A stretch of DNA of 64,000 bases from Aliishimia sp963721175 (lineage in GTDB: Bacteria > Pseudomonadota > Alphaproteobacteria > Rhodobacterales > Rhodobacteraceae). The translations under genes and the position numbers were made by a program. Positions within the stretch are counted from its first letter, which is position 1; every line of letters begins with the position of its first letter. This document shows positions 37,701-48,119 of the stretch, piece by piece. The stretch is taken from NCBI GenBank assembly GCA_963721175.1, contig CAVRIG010000020.1:292243-356242 (forward strand), given 5' to 3'. The notes beneath the pieces are model-generated. The model was not told where the DNA came from. It was given only the letters and a program-made list of their open reading frames with translations, and ran no database searches.

Positions 37701-39530
37701 CTGCGCGACACTGCCTGCATGGGCCAGAAGCTTGGGCTCGACCGGGCGCGGCGCGCGTTCGAGCGTGGCGACCAGTGCCGTAGCCGCCGCCGCCGCCCTG
37801 TCTGCCGCCGTATTCGCCGCGTCGGTCACATCAGAAGGCACCGGATCGCCCAGTGCCTTCTGCGTCGCGAGCGCAGCCGCCGCGACCTCGGTTGCCGCTG
37901 CCGCGCCCGCCGTGCAGGCCGCCGCCCCCGCTGCGGCGTCCATCGCCTGCGCCGCTAGCGCCCCGGCGGCATCCTTCACGGCTTGAGGCAAGGCGGCGGG
38001 CAGGCTCGCGAGAACCTTCTGCGCGTCCATCGCCACAGCGCCGCCGCCGCCGCGGGCCATCGCCGCCGCGGCCGCGCGGGCCATCGCGCCCTGAACCGCC
38101 TTGGCGGCAGATTCCGCGGCATCCAGCGCCGCCGCGCGGGCCACCGGGTCCTGTTCCAACGCCGCCGCCGCAATCGCCTCGTCCGCCAGCGCCATCAGCG
38201 CCGTGATCTCGCCCGGCGTGCCCCCGTCCGCCTTACCGCCGAGGACTTTCGTTGCGTCCGTCGCCGCCTGCGTCGCCGCCACAGTCGCCTCGTTCGCGGT
38301 CACATCGTCCGGCGCGGTCTCGCCCGCCGCGGGCCGCAGATGCGCGGCCATGTCCTTCATCCCCGCCGCTTGCAGCGCCGCCGTCTCCATCGCCGCCCGG
38401 TCCGCCGGTCCCGCGAGACCGGCGACGAAGAGCCGGGCGGCCTCGTCTGCCGGAAGGCGCGCGGCCAGAGTCGCGCCCACCAACTCCGGCGCTGGTGGTG
38501 GTGCGGCTAGCGCGGCCTCGCGCAGACTGTCCAAAGCGTCCGGTCCGGCGACCGGTGACGCCCCCGCGCCGACAGTCAGCTTTGTGATCGACGTGAGGTA
38601 GGGATCGCGCATTTTTTCGGCGAGTTGCTGGTTGCTCAAGCTGCCATCGCGCGACTTGAACGCCCCAATCAACGTCGCCATCCTTCTCCCGGCCTTGCCA
38701 TCGGTCCCGTCGAACCCGGTGACAAGCCGATCGAGATCGGCGGCACCCGCCCCGGTGCCGCAGCCGAATGCGGCGTGCAGCTCCATCAGCCGCGCCGGAT
38801 CGTTCCCGAGCCCGTCCTTGATCACGTCCTTCAAAAGCCCGGGCCGCCCCGGCTCGGTCCCGGCAAAGGCCGTCCTGGTTACCAGATCGCCGAGCTTGGT
38901 CTGATCGTCGGGGTCGGTGATCGTCTCCGCAAGCGCCTTCAGCATGGCCCCGTCGTCCTCGGCAGCCAGCGCGCCAAGCGCCTCTGGCGCAAGTGCCAGC
39001 CCCCCGGTTCCCAGCACAGCCGACAAATTCCCGCGCTCCGTGGGGTTGACGAACTTCCCGCAGAGCGTCTTGAAACGGCCGGGGTCCATCGCCCCCGCCA
39101 TCGCCGCCAACGCGCCGGGATGTGCGCCGAGCCCGCCCTCGTTCATCATGTCCTGCAACGGCTTGGGGTCTGACTCGAAGGCGGCGGCAAAGGCTTTCAG
39201 ATTGCCGGGCTCCCGCCCGCAGCCTTCGCCGGTCAGCGCGGCGAGCGCGTCGAGATTGCCACTCAGCGTCTGGGTCACGAAACCCGCGAATTTCGCCGCG
39301 TCGTCCGGCAGGAAGACGGCCAGCACCTCGTCGAGCGGCGGGGTCTGAGGCATCTTGTCGATGAGCTTGCCGAAGGTTTCGGGGTCCGGCATCGCCTCGA
39401 CGAATTTCAGAACCTTGTCCGACCCGCCGAGCTTGCCCGCGAGCGCGGCCCGATCCGCGGCGGCCTTGCCCGCCTTCGCGGCGGCGTCTTCATAGTCCTT
39501 GATCCGCACTTCCAGCGTCGCGAGGTTCAT
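34792..39530 (-). CDS. Giant alanine-rich protein (about 1,579 residues) with distinct C-terminal domain; one frameshift
   Basis: The start is MNLATLEVRIKDYEDAAAKA at 39530 (4-nt overlap with the upstream gene). Residues 1-330 contain repeated helical units (LPDDAAKFAGFVTQTL; MDPGRFKTLCGKFVNPTERG; DDQTKLGDLVTRT). A long Ala/Lys/Asp-rich, coiled-coil-like region follows to about residue 1,450. Near 36,460 the frame shifts by one base (ATLAAGTKMKA to EGDAATAKIDPSVLQIP), so two frames together make one protein. The last 150-180 residues differ: DMAHICGRHVRENHTFEGEE, then NKPTSLFPETMTPARAQQL, then ARMFYPNAGDKMSTPDMLVL. The order RH(T/V)...F...SxFP recalls C-terminal toxin domains of polymorphic toxins, but I cannot name a family. 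Secretion signal not seen. Confidence 0.6.
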
Positions 39531-40873
39531 AGCGTCAGCACCGCGTCGAGCGCATCGCGGGCGGCCTTCTCAGCCGCATCTAGGGTCGCGGTTTCCTTGG
39601 TCGACAGCGTGTCGGGGGCGGGCCGCGTCACCCCGGCGATCCGCTTCTCATAGGATTGAAGCGCCCGCGAGAGGGTCGCAAACCCCGCCGCGAGCTTGCC
39701 GAGTTCCCCGGCCACGTCGTCCGCAAGCGTCAGATCACCCGCGAACCGCTTAAGCTGCGCGTCGATCTGGTCAGCAAAGGCATCGCGCTGCGCCTTGCTG
39801 AACGTGCGCCCCTTGGGACTGCTCACCGCTGCCGTGGCCAGTTTCTCGGCGGCTTCCACTTTCGCGATGGCGGCCTCGGTCTCGCTGTTCAGCCGCGCCA
39901 TGCGCTCTTCGATGGCGAAGATCTTGGCCTCAAGACCGCGTGCCGCTTCCACCGTCAGCCCTGCCGTGTCGATCTTGGCGAGATCGGTGAAGTCGTCGCT
40001 CGCGGTCAGCAGGCTGGCAGCGTCTTTTCGTATCTCTTCGGCGTCGGCTTGCGGCGCGCGCGCATGGGCTCTCAGCTTGTCCACCTCAGGAACGAGCCGC
40101 GCCAGCAGCGGGGCGGCCGTGTCCAGAATGTCCCGTAGGACCTCCATCCGTGCTCCGGCCTCGGCGACGGCCTTCTCCAGCGCGGACTTCGCGTCCGCCA
40201 GCGCGGTCAGCGCCTCGGACGAAACCGGCGTGGTTTCCGCCGCAGCGATCTTCTCCAAAAGCGTGTCCCGCGCCTCGCTCATCGCCGGAAGGGCGTCCTT
40301 GTCGAGGGTTGCGCCTGTCGTGCGGGCGTCCTAGGCGAGCCCGGCGGCCTTGGTGTTCCGTTCCTCCTGTTCATGCGCGAGGGTGTCCTTGATGTCCTGA
40401 ATGCGCTGCGCAAACCCTGGCAAGGCGTCGCCGGCGGCGCGGAGGGTGGCGGTGGCGGGCGCGCCCATGAGCGCTTCGAGCTGCGCATCGACATCGTCAG
40501 TGAAGGCTTTGCGGGTTTCGGCGGGCGTGGCCTCCGGGAGTTTCTTCGGAAGCTCGACATAGCGCGCATGCAGCGTCGCGGCGGCGGCGCGGGCCTTGTC
40601 GAGCCGGTCCCCGATCTCCCGGATCTTGATCTCGGCCTGCTCTATGAGCCCCTTTGCGGCGGTCAGTTCCTTGTCACTCGCATTGTCGTCGAGCAGCGCC
40701 CGCACGTTTTTGGCAAGCCCCGCGACGGCGGCGCGCTCTTCGGCATTGGCCTCGTCCGGAACGCCAAGCGCGGCGATGTCTTCCAGCAACTCATAGGTTC
40801 CGGCAAGCCGCCCGGCCCGGCCATGACCGAGATACCTCGTGCAGAAGGCAAGCTGGGCCGGGGTAAGCGCCAT
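39527..40873 (-). pseudogene. Alanine-rich coiled-coil protein (about 448 residues) interrupted by in-frame TAG
   Basis: The start is MALTPAQLAFCTRYLGHGRA at 40873. The frame meets TAG at 40333-40331 (AAGLA-stop), then continues open in the same frame as DARTTGATLDKDALPAMSEA to the stop at 39527. The two halves resemble each other (RKAFTDDVDAQLEALMG and RDAFADQIDAQLKRFAG), as expected for one protein with an internal duplication. The second half could also be made separately from ATG 40282. TAG is used as a normal stop elsewhere in the window (12028, 20877), so a nonsense mutation or base error is more likely than recoding. Function unknown. Confidence 0.6.
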
Positions 40874-41371
40874 TGTCGTCCTGGTCTGGTAAGGCGGTGC
40901 AGGTTCCCGCCTGAGGCGAAGCCTAGGAGAGATTGCGCGATCAGACCAGTCCGGATTTTGCTCCGGCCCGCCCGCGATGCCCGGATGGGAGGGCCGTTGG
41001 TTTCGAAACTATGCGACCCGGCGGTCTTTTCGATGATCAACATGCGCATCCAGAGCAATTTCACCTCTGGTCATGTCCTGGCGCTCTACGAAAATTGCTT
41101 TCGATTTATGCGGACCAGTTCGACCGGCTGGTGGGAGCTTGACGTATTCCGGCGCGGATGGGCGCCCATGACATGGCCAACTGCAACGATTACGCCCAGC
41201 TGGACGCGAAGATCATCAAGCCATCGGTGAGGAGGTGAACGCGGTGTCAGACATCTGGCTTCTGCCCGAGGTGCGGCGTGAAAACCGACGGGTGAAGTAC
41301 CGGTCCCTGATCACGAGCAACGGACAGGAAACCCTCTTTGATTTCTGAGACGACGACGCCATCCGGTTTCG
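40874..41371. other. Unassigned 498 bp upstream of the alanine-rich cluster
   Basis: This stretch should contain the promoter of the minus-strand cluster. No supported gene or clear promoter was found. Short plus-strand frames (for example VLALYENCFRFMRTSSTGWW near 41080) look like scraps of a decayed gene. The stretch runs into an IS110 remnant. Confidence 0.35.
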
Positions 41372-41499
41372 GTGGCTAACAATAGGCTCGTGGGAAGTGG
41401 TATCTCGGATCGGCTGGCATATCGTCGGCTCGCGAAGCACGGCGAAGACGATGTCGGCGAGATGCTGGATTTCGTCGACGCTGAATGGCGAAAGGGCGG

Positions 41500-41846
41500 G
41501 GTGCGAAAGACCCCAGCCGGTTACTTGGCCGCCACGATCAGGACGCGCGAATTGTTTGTGCGGCAGCGGACCCAGTTCATCAACCCAGTTCGGGCTCAAC
41601 TTTACCATGCCTGGTGTCGGGCCAATGTCGGCCATGGCGATCCAGGCATTCTACCCGACTGCAGTGACCTTCCGGAAGGGCCGCGATTTCGCGGCATGGC
41701 TTGGCCTCTTGCCGCGACAACATTCTACAGGTGACAAGAACCGTCTGGGCAGGATCACGACAACGGGCCAGCGAAACGTGGTACAGAACAGGGCGGTAGC
41801 CGGTGTACTACTTCGATATATTCTTCCTCGCCTGAATCTGCTATGA
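41500..41846 (+). pseudogene. IS110/IS1111-family transposase remnant with internal deletion
   Basis: One frame reads AATIRTRELFVRQRTQFINP (N-terminal half of an IS110-type transposase). The next frame continues MPGVGPMSAMAIQAFYPTAV, FRKGRDFAAWLGLLPRQHSTGDKNRLGRITTTGQRNV (C-terminal half). About 100 residues between these blocks are missing and the tail is truncated. The element is dead. It belongs to a different IS110 subgroup from the scrap at 33.5 kb. Confidence 0.72.
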
Positions 41847-41985
41847 TGCGAAAGTCAAACCCGGACTGAACGTGAGAGTTTGACGCACCGCGCTTGTGAT
41901 CGCTTTATCGAAAAGCAAAAACGAGTCAGAGAATTTGCACCGACGGCACCGGGTTATCCCATCTTCGCGAAAGGGATTTCCTAAC

Positions 41986-44893
41986 ATGTCGACCTCATTC
42001 CAACTTCAACCCAAGTCGTTTCGATTGGTTGTAGCGACGTTTTGCGCGCTGTTCGTGGCGTCTGTGGCGATTGCAGGAGACTTGGTGCAGTTGCCACTCA
42101 AATGGTGTGCGGTTGATGGCAGCCCCGCTGTCGTCAACCCGTCCGCCGCGCCGCCGAATCCGTATACGGGAGATCCGGAGCCAGACACGGATGCGGTTCT
42201 ATGGCGCCGCCACGAACGGGCCAGCGACAACATTTGGATACCCGGCGCCGATATTACGTTTAGAAGTGGGTTTACCGCGGACGTGCGAGATAACGCCGAT
42301 TTCCCGATCATATCGGATCCGTGCCCGCCCGCGACGGCAACGCTGTGTCAAGGCGGTGACAATCAGGGCATGTCCTGCACGCCCGACGGCGCCGGCGAGG
42401 ACGCCGCGGTTTGCGGTGCCGGAGTGACTTGCGCAACACAATCCTGTCCAGGCGCCTGCACACTCGATGGCACCGGTCTTGACGCGTGCCTCGGCAATGT
42501 CGGCGATCTGACAGGCGTCGGCACCTATTGCCAGGGAGGAACCGCGAACGGACAGGGCTGCTCACCAGACAATAGTGGCGAAGATGCCGGCATCTGCGGC
42601 GCCGGTGTGACCTGTGCGCGCGATCTTCTGGAATACAATCTCGCCACCGCCGCGTGCGACGCCGCGTGGGACGATTTGCAGGACACCTGGGACACGCCTC
42701 TCCCGGGCCAAATCGCGGTCAACATTCACCGCTTCCGCAATCCTGACGGGAACCTTGACGGGCTCAAGGGGCGGGCAACCGGCTCAGCCTTCAATGCCGG
42801 GGCAAGCCTATGCGACATGCCTCCAACCGGCGTCACTTCTGCCAGTGGCGGCGCCGTTATCGGCATCGACAACCAGAATTTCGCAAGCTCCGAAAGCGGC
42901 AGCAACATTGCATTCGAAGAGAACAACGAGCGCATGATTGCCCATGAATTGGGGCACAATGTTTTCTTGTGGCATGGCGATGGCCTCGACAACGATGGCA
43001 ACGGAGTGTTCGACCAGGCCTGCGACAGTGCAGAGAACACATGCCTCGCGCCCACGACCTTTATGTCGTCGTCGAGTTGCGGCAGCTACAGCACCGCGAT
43101 GACCTCGGATCAGGGAGATCACGCGGGGATCGTGGCGGCTCAGTATGACGGACAGGTCACCGATCCGCCGAACCAACTGATCGCCGGGCCGGTGATTTCG
43201 GACGGTCGCACCGACCCGCCGCTTGATGTCGAAGACGGCCAGATCGACCTTACCCGGGTGATGGTCCTCGATGATCGCGGTCAGGAACGCACCGAAGTAT
43301 TACATTTCACCCGCGAACCGGTGACAGCTGACACAGGTGTGGCACGGGAATATTTGACATTGATCGATCTAGACGGCTTGCCCGAAACCGGGGGCGAGCC
43401 GGCAAGCATCGGTTTTCCGTCAGAGTTGGCGGGCGCCGATTTGGCGCTGAAGGTACGCTACACACGGCCTCCAGGAAGCGAGTTCCCTAGCCCGGTTCCG
43501 ACAATTTGGTTCGCCCGCGATGGGGAATGGGCGGAATGCAGTACCGATTTCAGCCGGTTCTGCGGCCTTGTGCGTGCGGAAATCCGGCCGATGCTTGGAG
43601 GCGACGACGACCTTGACCGGCGTGATCTTCACCGCCCGACGGTTAGTGGGACGGCGGTTGCGATTACGTTTCCAAGCAGGTTGAGATCCGACTTCACCCA
43701 GGCCTCGAGGCTCCAGGCAATCGCTCAGGTCATCAAGTTGGGTCCGCCGGACGAAGTCGTCGAGATTGATCGCCTGCCTCAGCAAGCGGACCGCGCGCGC
43801 GCCATCCGCGTACGCGAGGCACGATATCCGATCTGCGGCGTGGAACCGACCTCGGCCCGACCCGGGGAATTCGTGACGCTGCTGGCTGAGGACATGCAGT
43901 CCAATGTCACCGTCAAAGCATTCGTCGGCGACCGGCGCGTTGGCGAAGGGCAAACCGACGCCAATGGCGCTGTGTCGATTTCGATCCAGGTTCCGTTCGA
44001 GACACCTCGGGGCATGCGGTTGGTTACGATCGGCGTGATGAATCAAGCGCTTTCGGCGGATTGCCCGCTGGAGGTCAGGGGCGAACCGGTTGCGCGTCCT
44101 GCTTATGAGTATGCTGCCAAGATGATCTGCGGTGTGCAGAAGGATCCTCGTGGTCAGGTCCTGGCACGTGGGTTCTATACGACTGTGCTGAACTTGCGGA
44201 ACACCAGGACGCGGCACGGCGAGAATTGAAAAAACGCTGGCTCTGGCAATTCCGCCGGGCAAGCAGGAACCCGGCAAGGTGATCCCGTTTGCGGTCGACA
44301 GTCTGCCCTCAGGCGCCGCTCTCGCCGTCGATTGTGACGATCTTCGTGAACGGGCCTTTGGCGGAAAGCTGCCCGCAGGCCTGATTGACGGGTTCATCGT
44401 AGTCAGAAGCACCGAGCGGCTCGATGCCGAAACCGTTTATTCCACGGCAACGCTGAATGCCGAGGGAAGCGCGGAAGATCACAGCAGCATCGATGTCCGG
44501 CGCGTCCAAGCCCGTAAAGTCAATTCGACCCGCCCGCCTCGCGCGCGGCCCAACCTGGTCGTGCTCGCCATCGATGAGATCGATGTAGATTGTCCCGCTG
44601 GTGCGGGTTCCTGCGTGACGAAAGCGCGTGCAAGGCTGGCCAATGTCTCGGCCAATCCGGCGGGCACCTTCGCGGCAAGAGCGATCCTCGACCCGAAACA
44701 GTCGGTCGAAGTCAACCAGTCCTTTCCGGGCGGCCTCATGCCAGGCAACGAGACCGATTTCCTGATCGTCACGCCGCCGGGTGATAACTGCTTCAACCCG
44801 GACTGCACGATCTGTGTGACCGTCGATCCTGATGACCTGGTGGCCAAGTCCGACGAGACAGACAATCAGCTCTGCGTTACCACGCAAGGCTGA
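41986..44893 (+). pseudogene. Secreted metzincin-type zinc metalloprotease with Cys-rich repeats, one frameshift near the C-terminus
   Basis: ATG 41986 follows AAAGGGA and opens a signal peptide (KSFRLVVATFCALFVASVAI then AGD). Two copies of a CQGG...GQGCSPDNSGEDAGICGAGVTC motif follow (residues about 120-210). The active site is HELGHNVFLWH (H320, E321, H324, H330), with a probable Met-turn at TTFMSSSS. Later domains look beta-rich, including SSIDVRRVQARKV and a CARDB-like segment (LVVLAIDEIDVDCPAGAGSC; VTVDPDDLVAKSDETDNQLC). A one-base shift near 44205 is needed to join NLRNT to GRGTARIEKTLALAIPPGK; otherwise translation stops at 44229. Full length would be about 968 residues. Probably an extracellular protease. 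Confidence 0.75.
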
Positions 44894-44976
44894 CTTGAAG
44901 ATATCCACGCGGATCGGCAGCAACAGCGCGGCCGGACGCGGCGTCGATGTTCAAGACGCTGGTTTCGGGGGCGCTA

Positions 44977-46032
44977 GAGCGCATCGCAGTCAATCGGCCT
45001 CATAGCCGGCCGCTTTGAAGTAGTTGTAGCACTCCTCGTCTGAGAAGAGGTCGCAGACATGTCCGACGGCGGCCCAAAGCTGATCGTAGGTCCGTGCGGC
45101 GGCTTTCCTGACCAGTGCCTTGAGTTTTGAGAAGGCCATCTCGATGGGATTGAGATCGGGGCTATAGGGCGGCAAGAAGAGGAACCAGGCACCGATGGCA
45201 TGTAGAGCTGCTGCGGCGCCGGGGCTCTTGTGGCTCGACAGGTTGTCGAGAATGACGACGTCGCCTTCGCGCAGCGTCGGCCGAGTTGGGTTTCGGTGTA
45301 GAGGCTGAACATCTCGCCGTTCATCGCTCCGTCGATGACCCAGGGTGCGTCCAGGCGATCATGGCGGAGGGCGGCGACGAAGGTCTGGGTCCGCCAGTGG
45401 CCGAACGGCGCGTGATCCGTGAGGCGCTGGCCGCAGGGCGCCCAGCCGGTGGTCTTGGCCATGTTGGTTTTGACCGAGGTCTCGTCCAGAAAAGCCAGAC
45501 GCTCCAGATGGTTGGCCATGAAGGGCTGGCGCTTGGCGATCCAGATGCGGCGCAGGCCGGCAACATCCTTGCGCTTCTGCTCAAGCGCCTGGAGGTCTTT
45601 TTTTATGCGTCAGCCCGAGACCGCGCAGCGTCCGCCAGACGGTGCCGCGATGGACGGCGATGCCATGAGTTTCGGCCAGTTCTGCGGCCAATTCGTCGAG
45701 CGTGATTTCACCCTTGGCGGCGACGCGAGCCTCGATCCAGCCGGTCACGCCCGCCAGCTTGCCGTGCCCGCCGCCGTTACCTTGGGGCCGCGGCGCCAGC
45801 GATCCGGTGTCGCGCCGCAGCTTGATCAGATCGTTCACAAATCTCGGCGAGACCCGGAAGTGCCGCGCCGCCTCGCGGTGTCCGTGCCCCTCATCCACGA
45901 AGGAAACAACACGCTCACGCAATTCCACTGGATGTGCCTTACCCATCTGCGACCCCCATATCTGGCTCGCCGGAAGGGAATCACATTACAATCGCTCTGG
46001 GAATCCTGAATCGGATCGACCGCGACACGCTC
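44977..46032 (-). mobile_element. IS630-family element, 1,056 bp
   Basis: The ends are inverted repeats: GAGCGCATCGCAGTCAATC at the left and GAGCGTGTCGCGGTCGATC read inward from the right, matching at about 16 of 21 positions. TA lies directly outside both ends (44975-44976 and 46033-46034), the TA target duplication of IS630/Tc1-mariner elements. One transposase gene in several frames lies inside. Confidence 0.85.
44990..45946 (-). pseudogene. IS630-family transposase, in three frame segments
   Basis: The first segment is a helix-turn-helix domain (MGKAHPVELRERVVSFVDEG ... GLTHKK). After an A7 run (45604-45598) the next segment reads DLQALEQKRKDVAGLRRI to FLDETSVKTNMAKTTGWAP and GEMFSLYTETQLG. 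Near 45280 a missing C shifts the frame again to LREGDVVILDNLSSH and PPYSPDLNPIEMAFSKLKAL to the stop at 44990. The DDE residues are all present (LDET, LDNLSSH, NPIE). The A7 site could be a programmed frameshift, which some IS630 elements use, but the second shift is probably a mutation or base error. Confidence 0.8.
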
Positions 46033-46147
46033 TAGACAACCTCTCCGGCGACCATTCCAAACAGTGTTGAGTAGCGCTTCCGGCCCTATGCGCTCCCTCG
46101 TTCAGACATCACAACGCTGCGGCGCGGCCCGCCAAATCGCTCATTCG

Positions 46148-46474
46148 CTACACCTGCAAAATCCCGCTCAAGTCAAAGCTCGCATACCGGGCCGGCCCGG
46201 CCTTATTCCGCCGCCAGACCAATATTCTCTCTAAATCCTCTTTGTTCAACGCTGGTGGTTGCCACGGGAATGGAGCGGCTCCGCCTGCTCGCGCCAGCGG
46301 TGCCATGGGAAGAGCACGATCTTCCCAGGCGCCGCTTTCGCATCTCGCCGTGAATGAAGCGAGCGGCAATCTCCGCATTTTCCGGTTCCGTATGGAGACA
46401 CAAGGAGGCGCGTCGCACTGAATCTGCATTGTCCGGAGCGCGCGGCCAATTGTGGCCGCGTCGAGAACCATCAA
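46148..46474 (-). pseudogene. Fragment of unknown protein, frameshifted
   Basis: Parts of three minus-strand frames join into protein-like sequence: TIGRALRTMQIQCDAPPCVS, then EPENAEIAARFIHGEMRKRR, then GKIVLFPWHRWREQAEPL, then NKEDLERILVWRRNKAGPAR to a stop at 46148. No family recognised. It sits between the IS630 element and the TPR gene and looks like decayed passenger DNA. Confidence 0.3.
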
Positions 46475-46483
46475 TCTCAGCGG

Positions 46484-47957
46484 TCAGTTCATTGCTGTAA
46501 GGCTACGGGCACGGTTGGGAGAGCTGGCGAGCGTAGCACGATAGGCTTCCCTGGCCCTCTCGGTTTCTCCGAGTTCGCTCAGCATGTCGCCCAGAAGCTC
46601 GCGGGCCGGCAGGATATGTCCGGGGGTCACCGGGCTCTTGCCGATGGTGTCCTCGAGATCGGCGGCGGCCGTCTGCTGCACGACTGCCTGTTCCTCTTTG
46701 CCTTCTGCAAGGTCGGTCCAGGCTTCGACCGTCAGGATCTGTGCTTCGGTAAGTTGCGCCCAGTAGTCCTGGCCCCGATCCTGCATGGCACCGTGCAGAG
46801 CTTTCAGTTCGTCGACCGCGGCACGGGCCAGGGCGACATCACTGCTGCGAGCCGCGCCCAGACCCTTGGCGAACCAGCGCATGGCGACGGTCTGGGGGAA
46901 GTTCTCCCACGGGAATGGCGGGATGCATCTCGGGCGCGAGAGCGGCGGCCTCAGCCCATTTCTCCTGTTCCAGAAGCAGCCGCACAGGTGACGCCGCGAG
47001 CGCGTAGGCACCGCCGAAGCTGACCTGGTGGTTGTCAATGCGCCATCATCTCGTCCACCAACCTGGCCGCTTCCTCCGGCTCCCCGAGTTGGAGATGGCC
47101 GTAGACCATGTAGTCGATGGCATGCGCGTAGTGGGTCTGGAGCAGGTCGCCAGACTGTTCGAGCGCGGCTTCGGCCGAGCGGCGATTGAGGTCGATCGAC
47201 TTTTCCCAGTCGCCCGTCCGGGTGAAGATGTGGGCCGGCATGTGCAGCGCATGCGGCGCTGTCGGTGCGCTCTTGTCGTAGATCTCGGCATAGGGCAGGC
47301 CGCGATCCTTCAGCGACGGGTTGTCATAGGCATGGATCGCGTAATGGATCACGCCGGGGTGGTCGGGCGCCTGCCGGTGCAGGCGGTCGAGAAGATCACC
47401 CACGGCGGCATTCACTTCGATCCCCTCCGGCCCTGGCGGAGCCGTTGCGAGCCTTGCCAACGCCGCAAGTGCGGCGGCATCGATATTGTCCGGGTTCTGT
47501 TCGTGGACCGCGTTCTGCGCCTCGGCCCAGGCGGCGATGCGGTCAGGATAGCCCGCAAGTCCGGGCGCATAAAACGCGGCCGCTGCGTCAGCGAATGCCC
47601 GTTCGAGATCATTTCCGGGCGTCAACTCCGCCAAGCTTCTCCGCGGCGGCCGTGCCGCGCGCGGTCTCCTCCGCGGTGGGACCACCCGGCCAGAGCGGGT
47701 GAAAGTTCGCCATCGCGATGCCCCATTGCGCCATCGCGCACTGGGGATCGGCCATGGCCGCCTGATTGAACAGGGCCTCGGCCTGAATATACATCATGTT
47801 GTGCAGAAGGGTCGTTGCCCTCGTCGATCGCTGCATCCGCCTCCTGCGTGCAGGTGGTCGGCAGGTCCACTCCATGAGCGGAACCTGCCGTCGGGATGGT
47901 GGTGGCGCCAAGTAGCATGGCGTGAGCGGTCATGGTGAAGAGTGTCGATCGTGGCAT
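46484..47957 (-). pseudogene. Exported TPR-repeat protein, about four frameshifts (copy 1 of a duplicated gene)
   Basis: The start is MPRSTLFTMTAHAMLLGATT (signal peptide ending SAHG) at 47957. Frames then change near 47815, 47640, 47037 and 46915, giving in order LLHNMMYIQAEALFNQAAMA, CAMAQWGIAMANFHPLWPGG, NPDNIDAAALAALARLA, HPGVIHYAIHAYDNPSL, PHALHMPAHIFTRTGDWEKS, IDNHQVSFGGAYALAASPVR, WENFPQTVAMRWFAKGLGAA and GETERAREAYRATLASSPNR. Joined, this is a TPR protein of about 490 residues with conserved His-rich motifs. It is divergent from a membrane-anchored winged-helix regulator at 48120. A second copy with the same motifs starts at 63165. Confidence 0.75.
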
Positions 47958-48119
47958 CGGATTCCCCTGTCGATGAGTGTTTTGTTGGTGCGCTGTACAT
48001 GCGATTACTGGACAGCATCCGGCCGTGCAGGTCTTGAAAGGTCCCTGAAATCCGCTTGAATTCCGTGGTATTGCGCATGTCGCGGCGAAAACTCGCCAGC
48101 CGGGATCAAATCGCGTATC

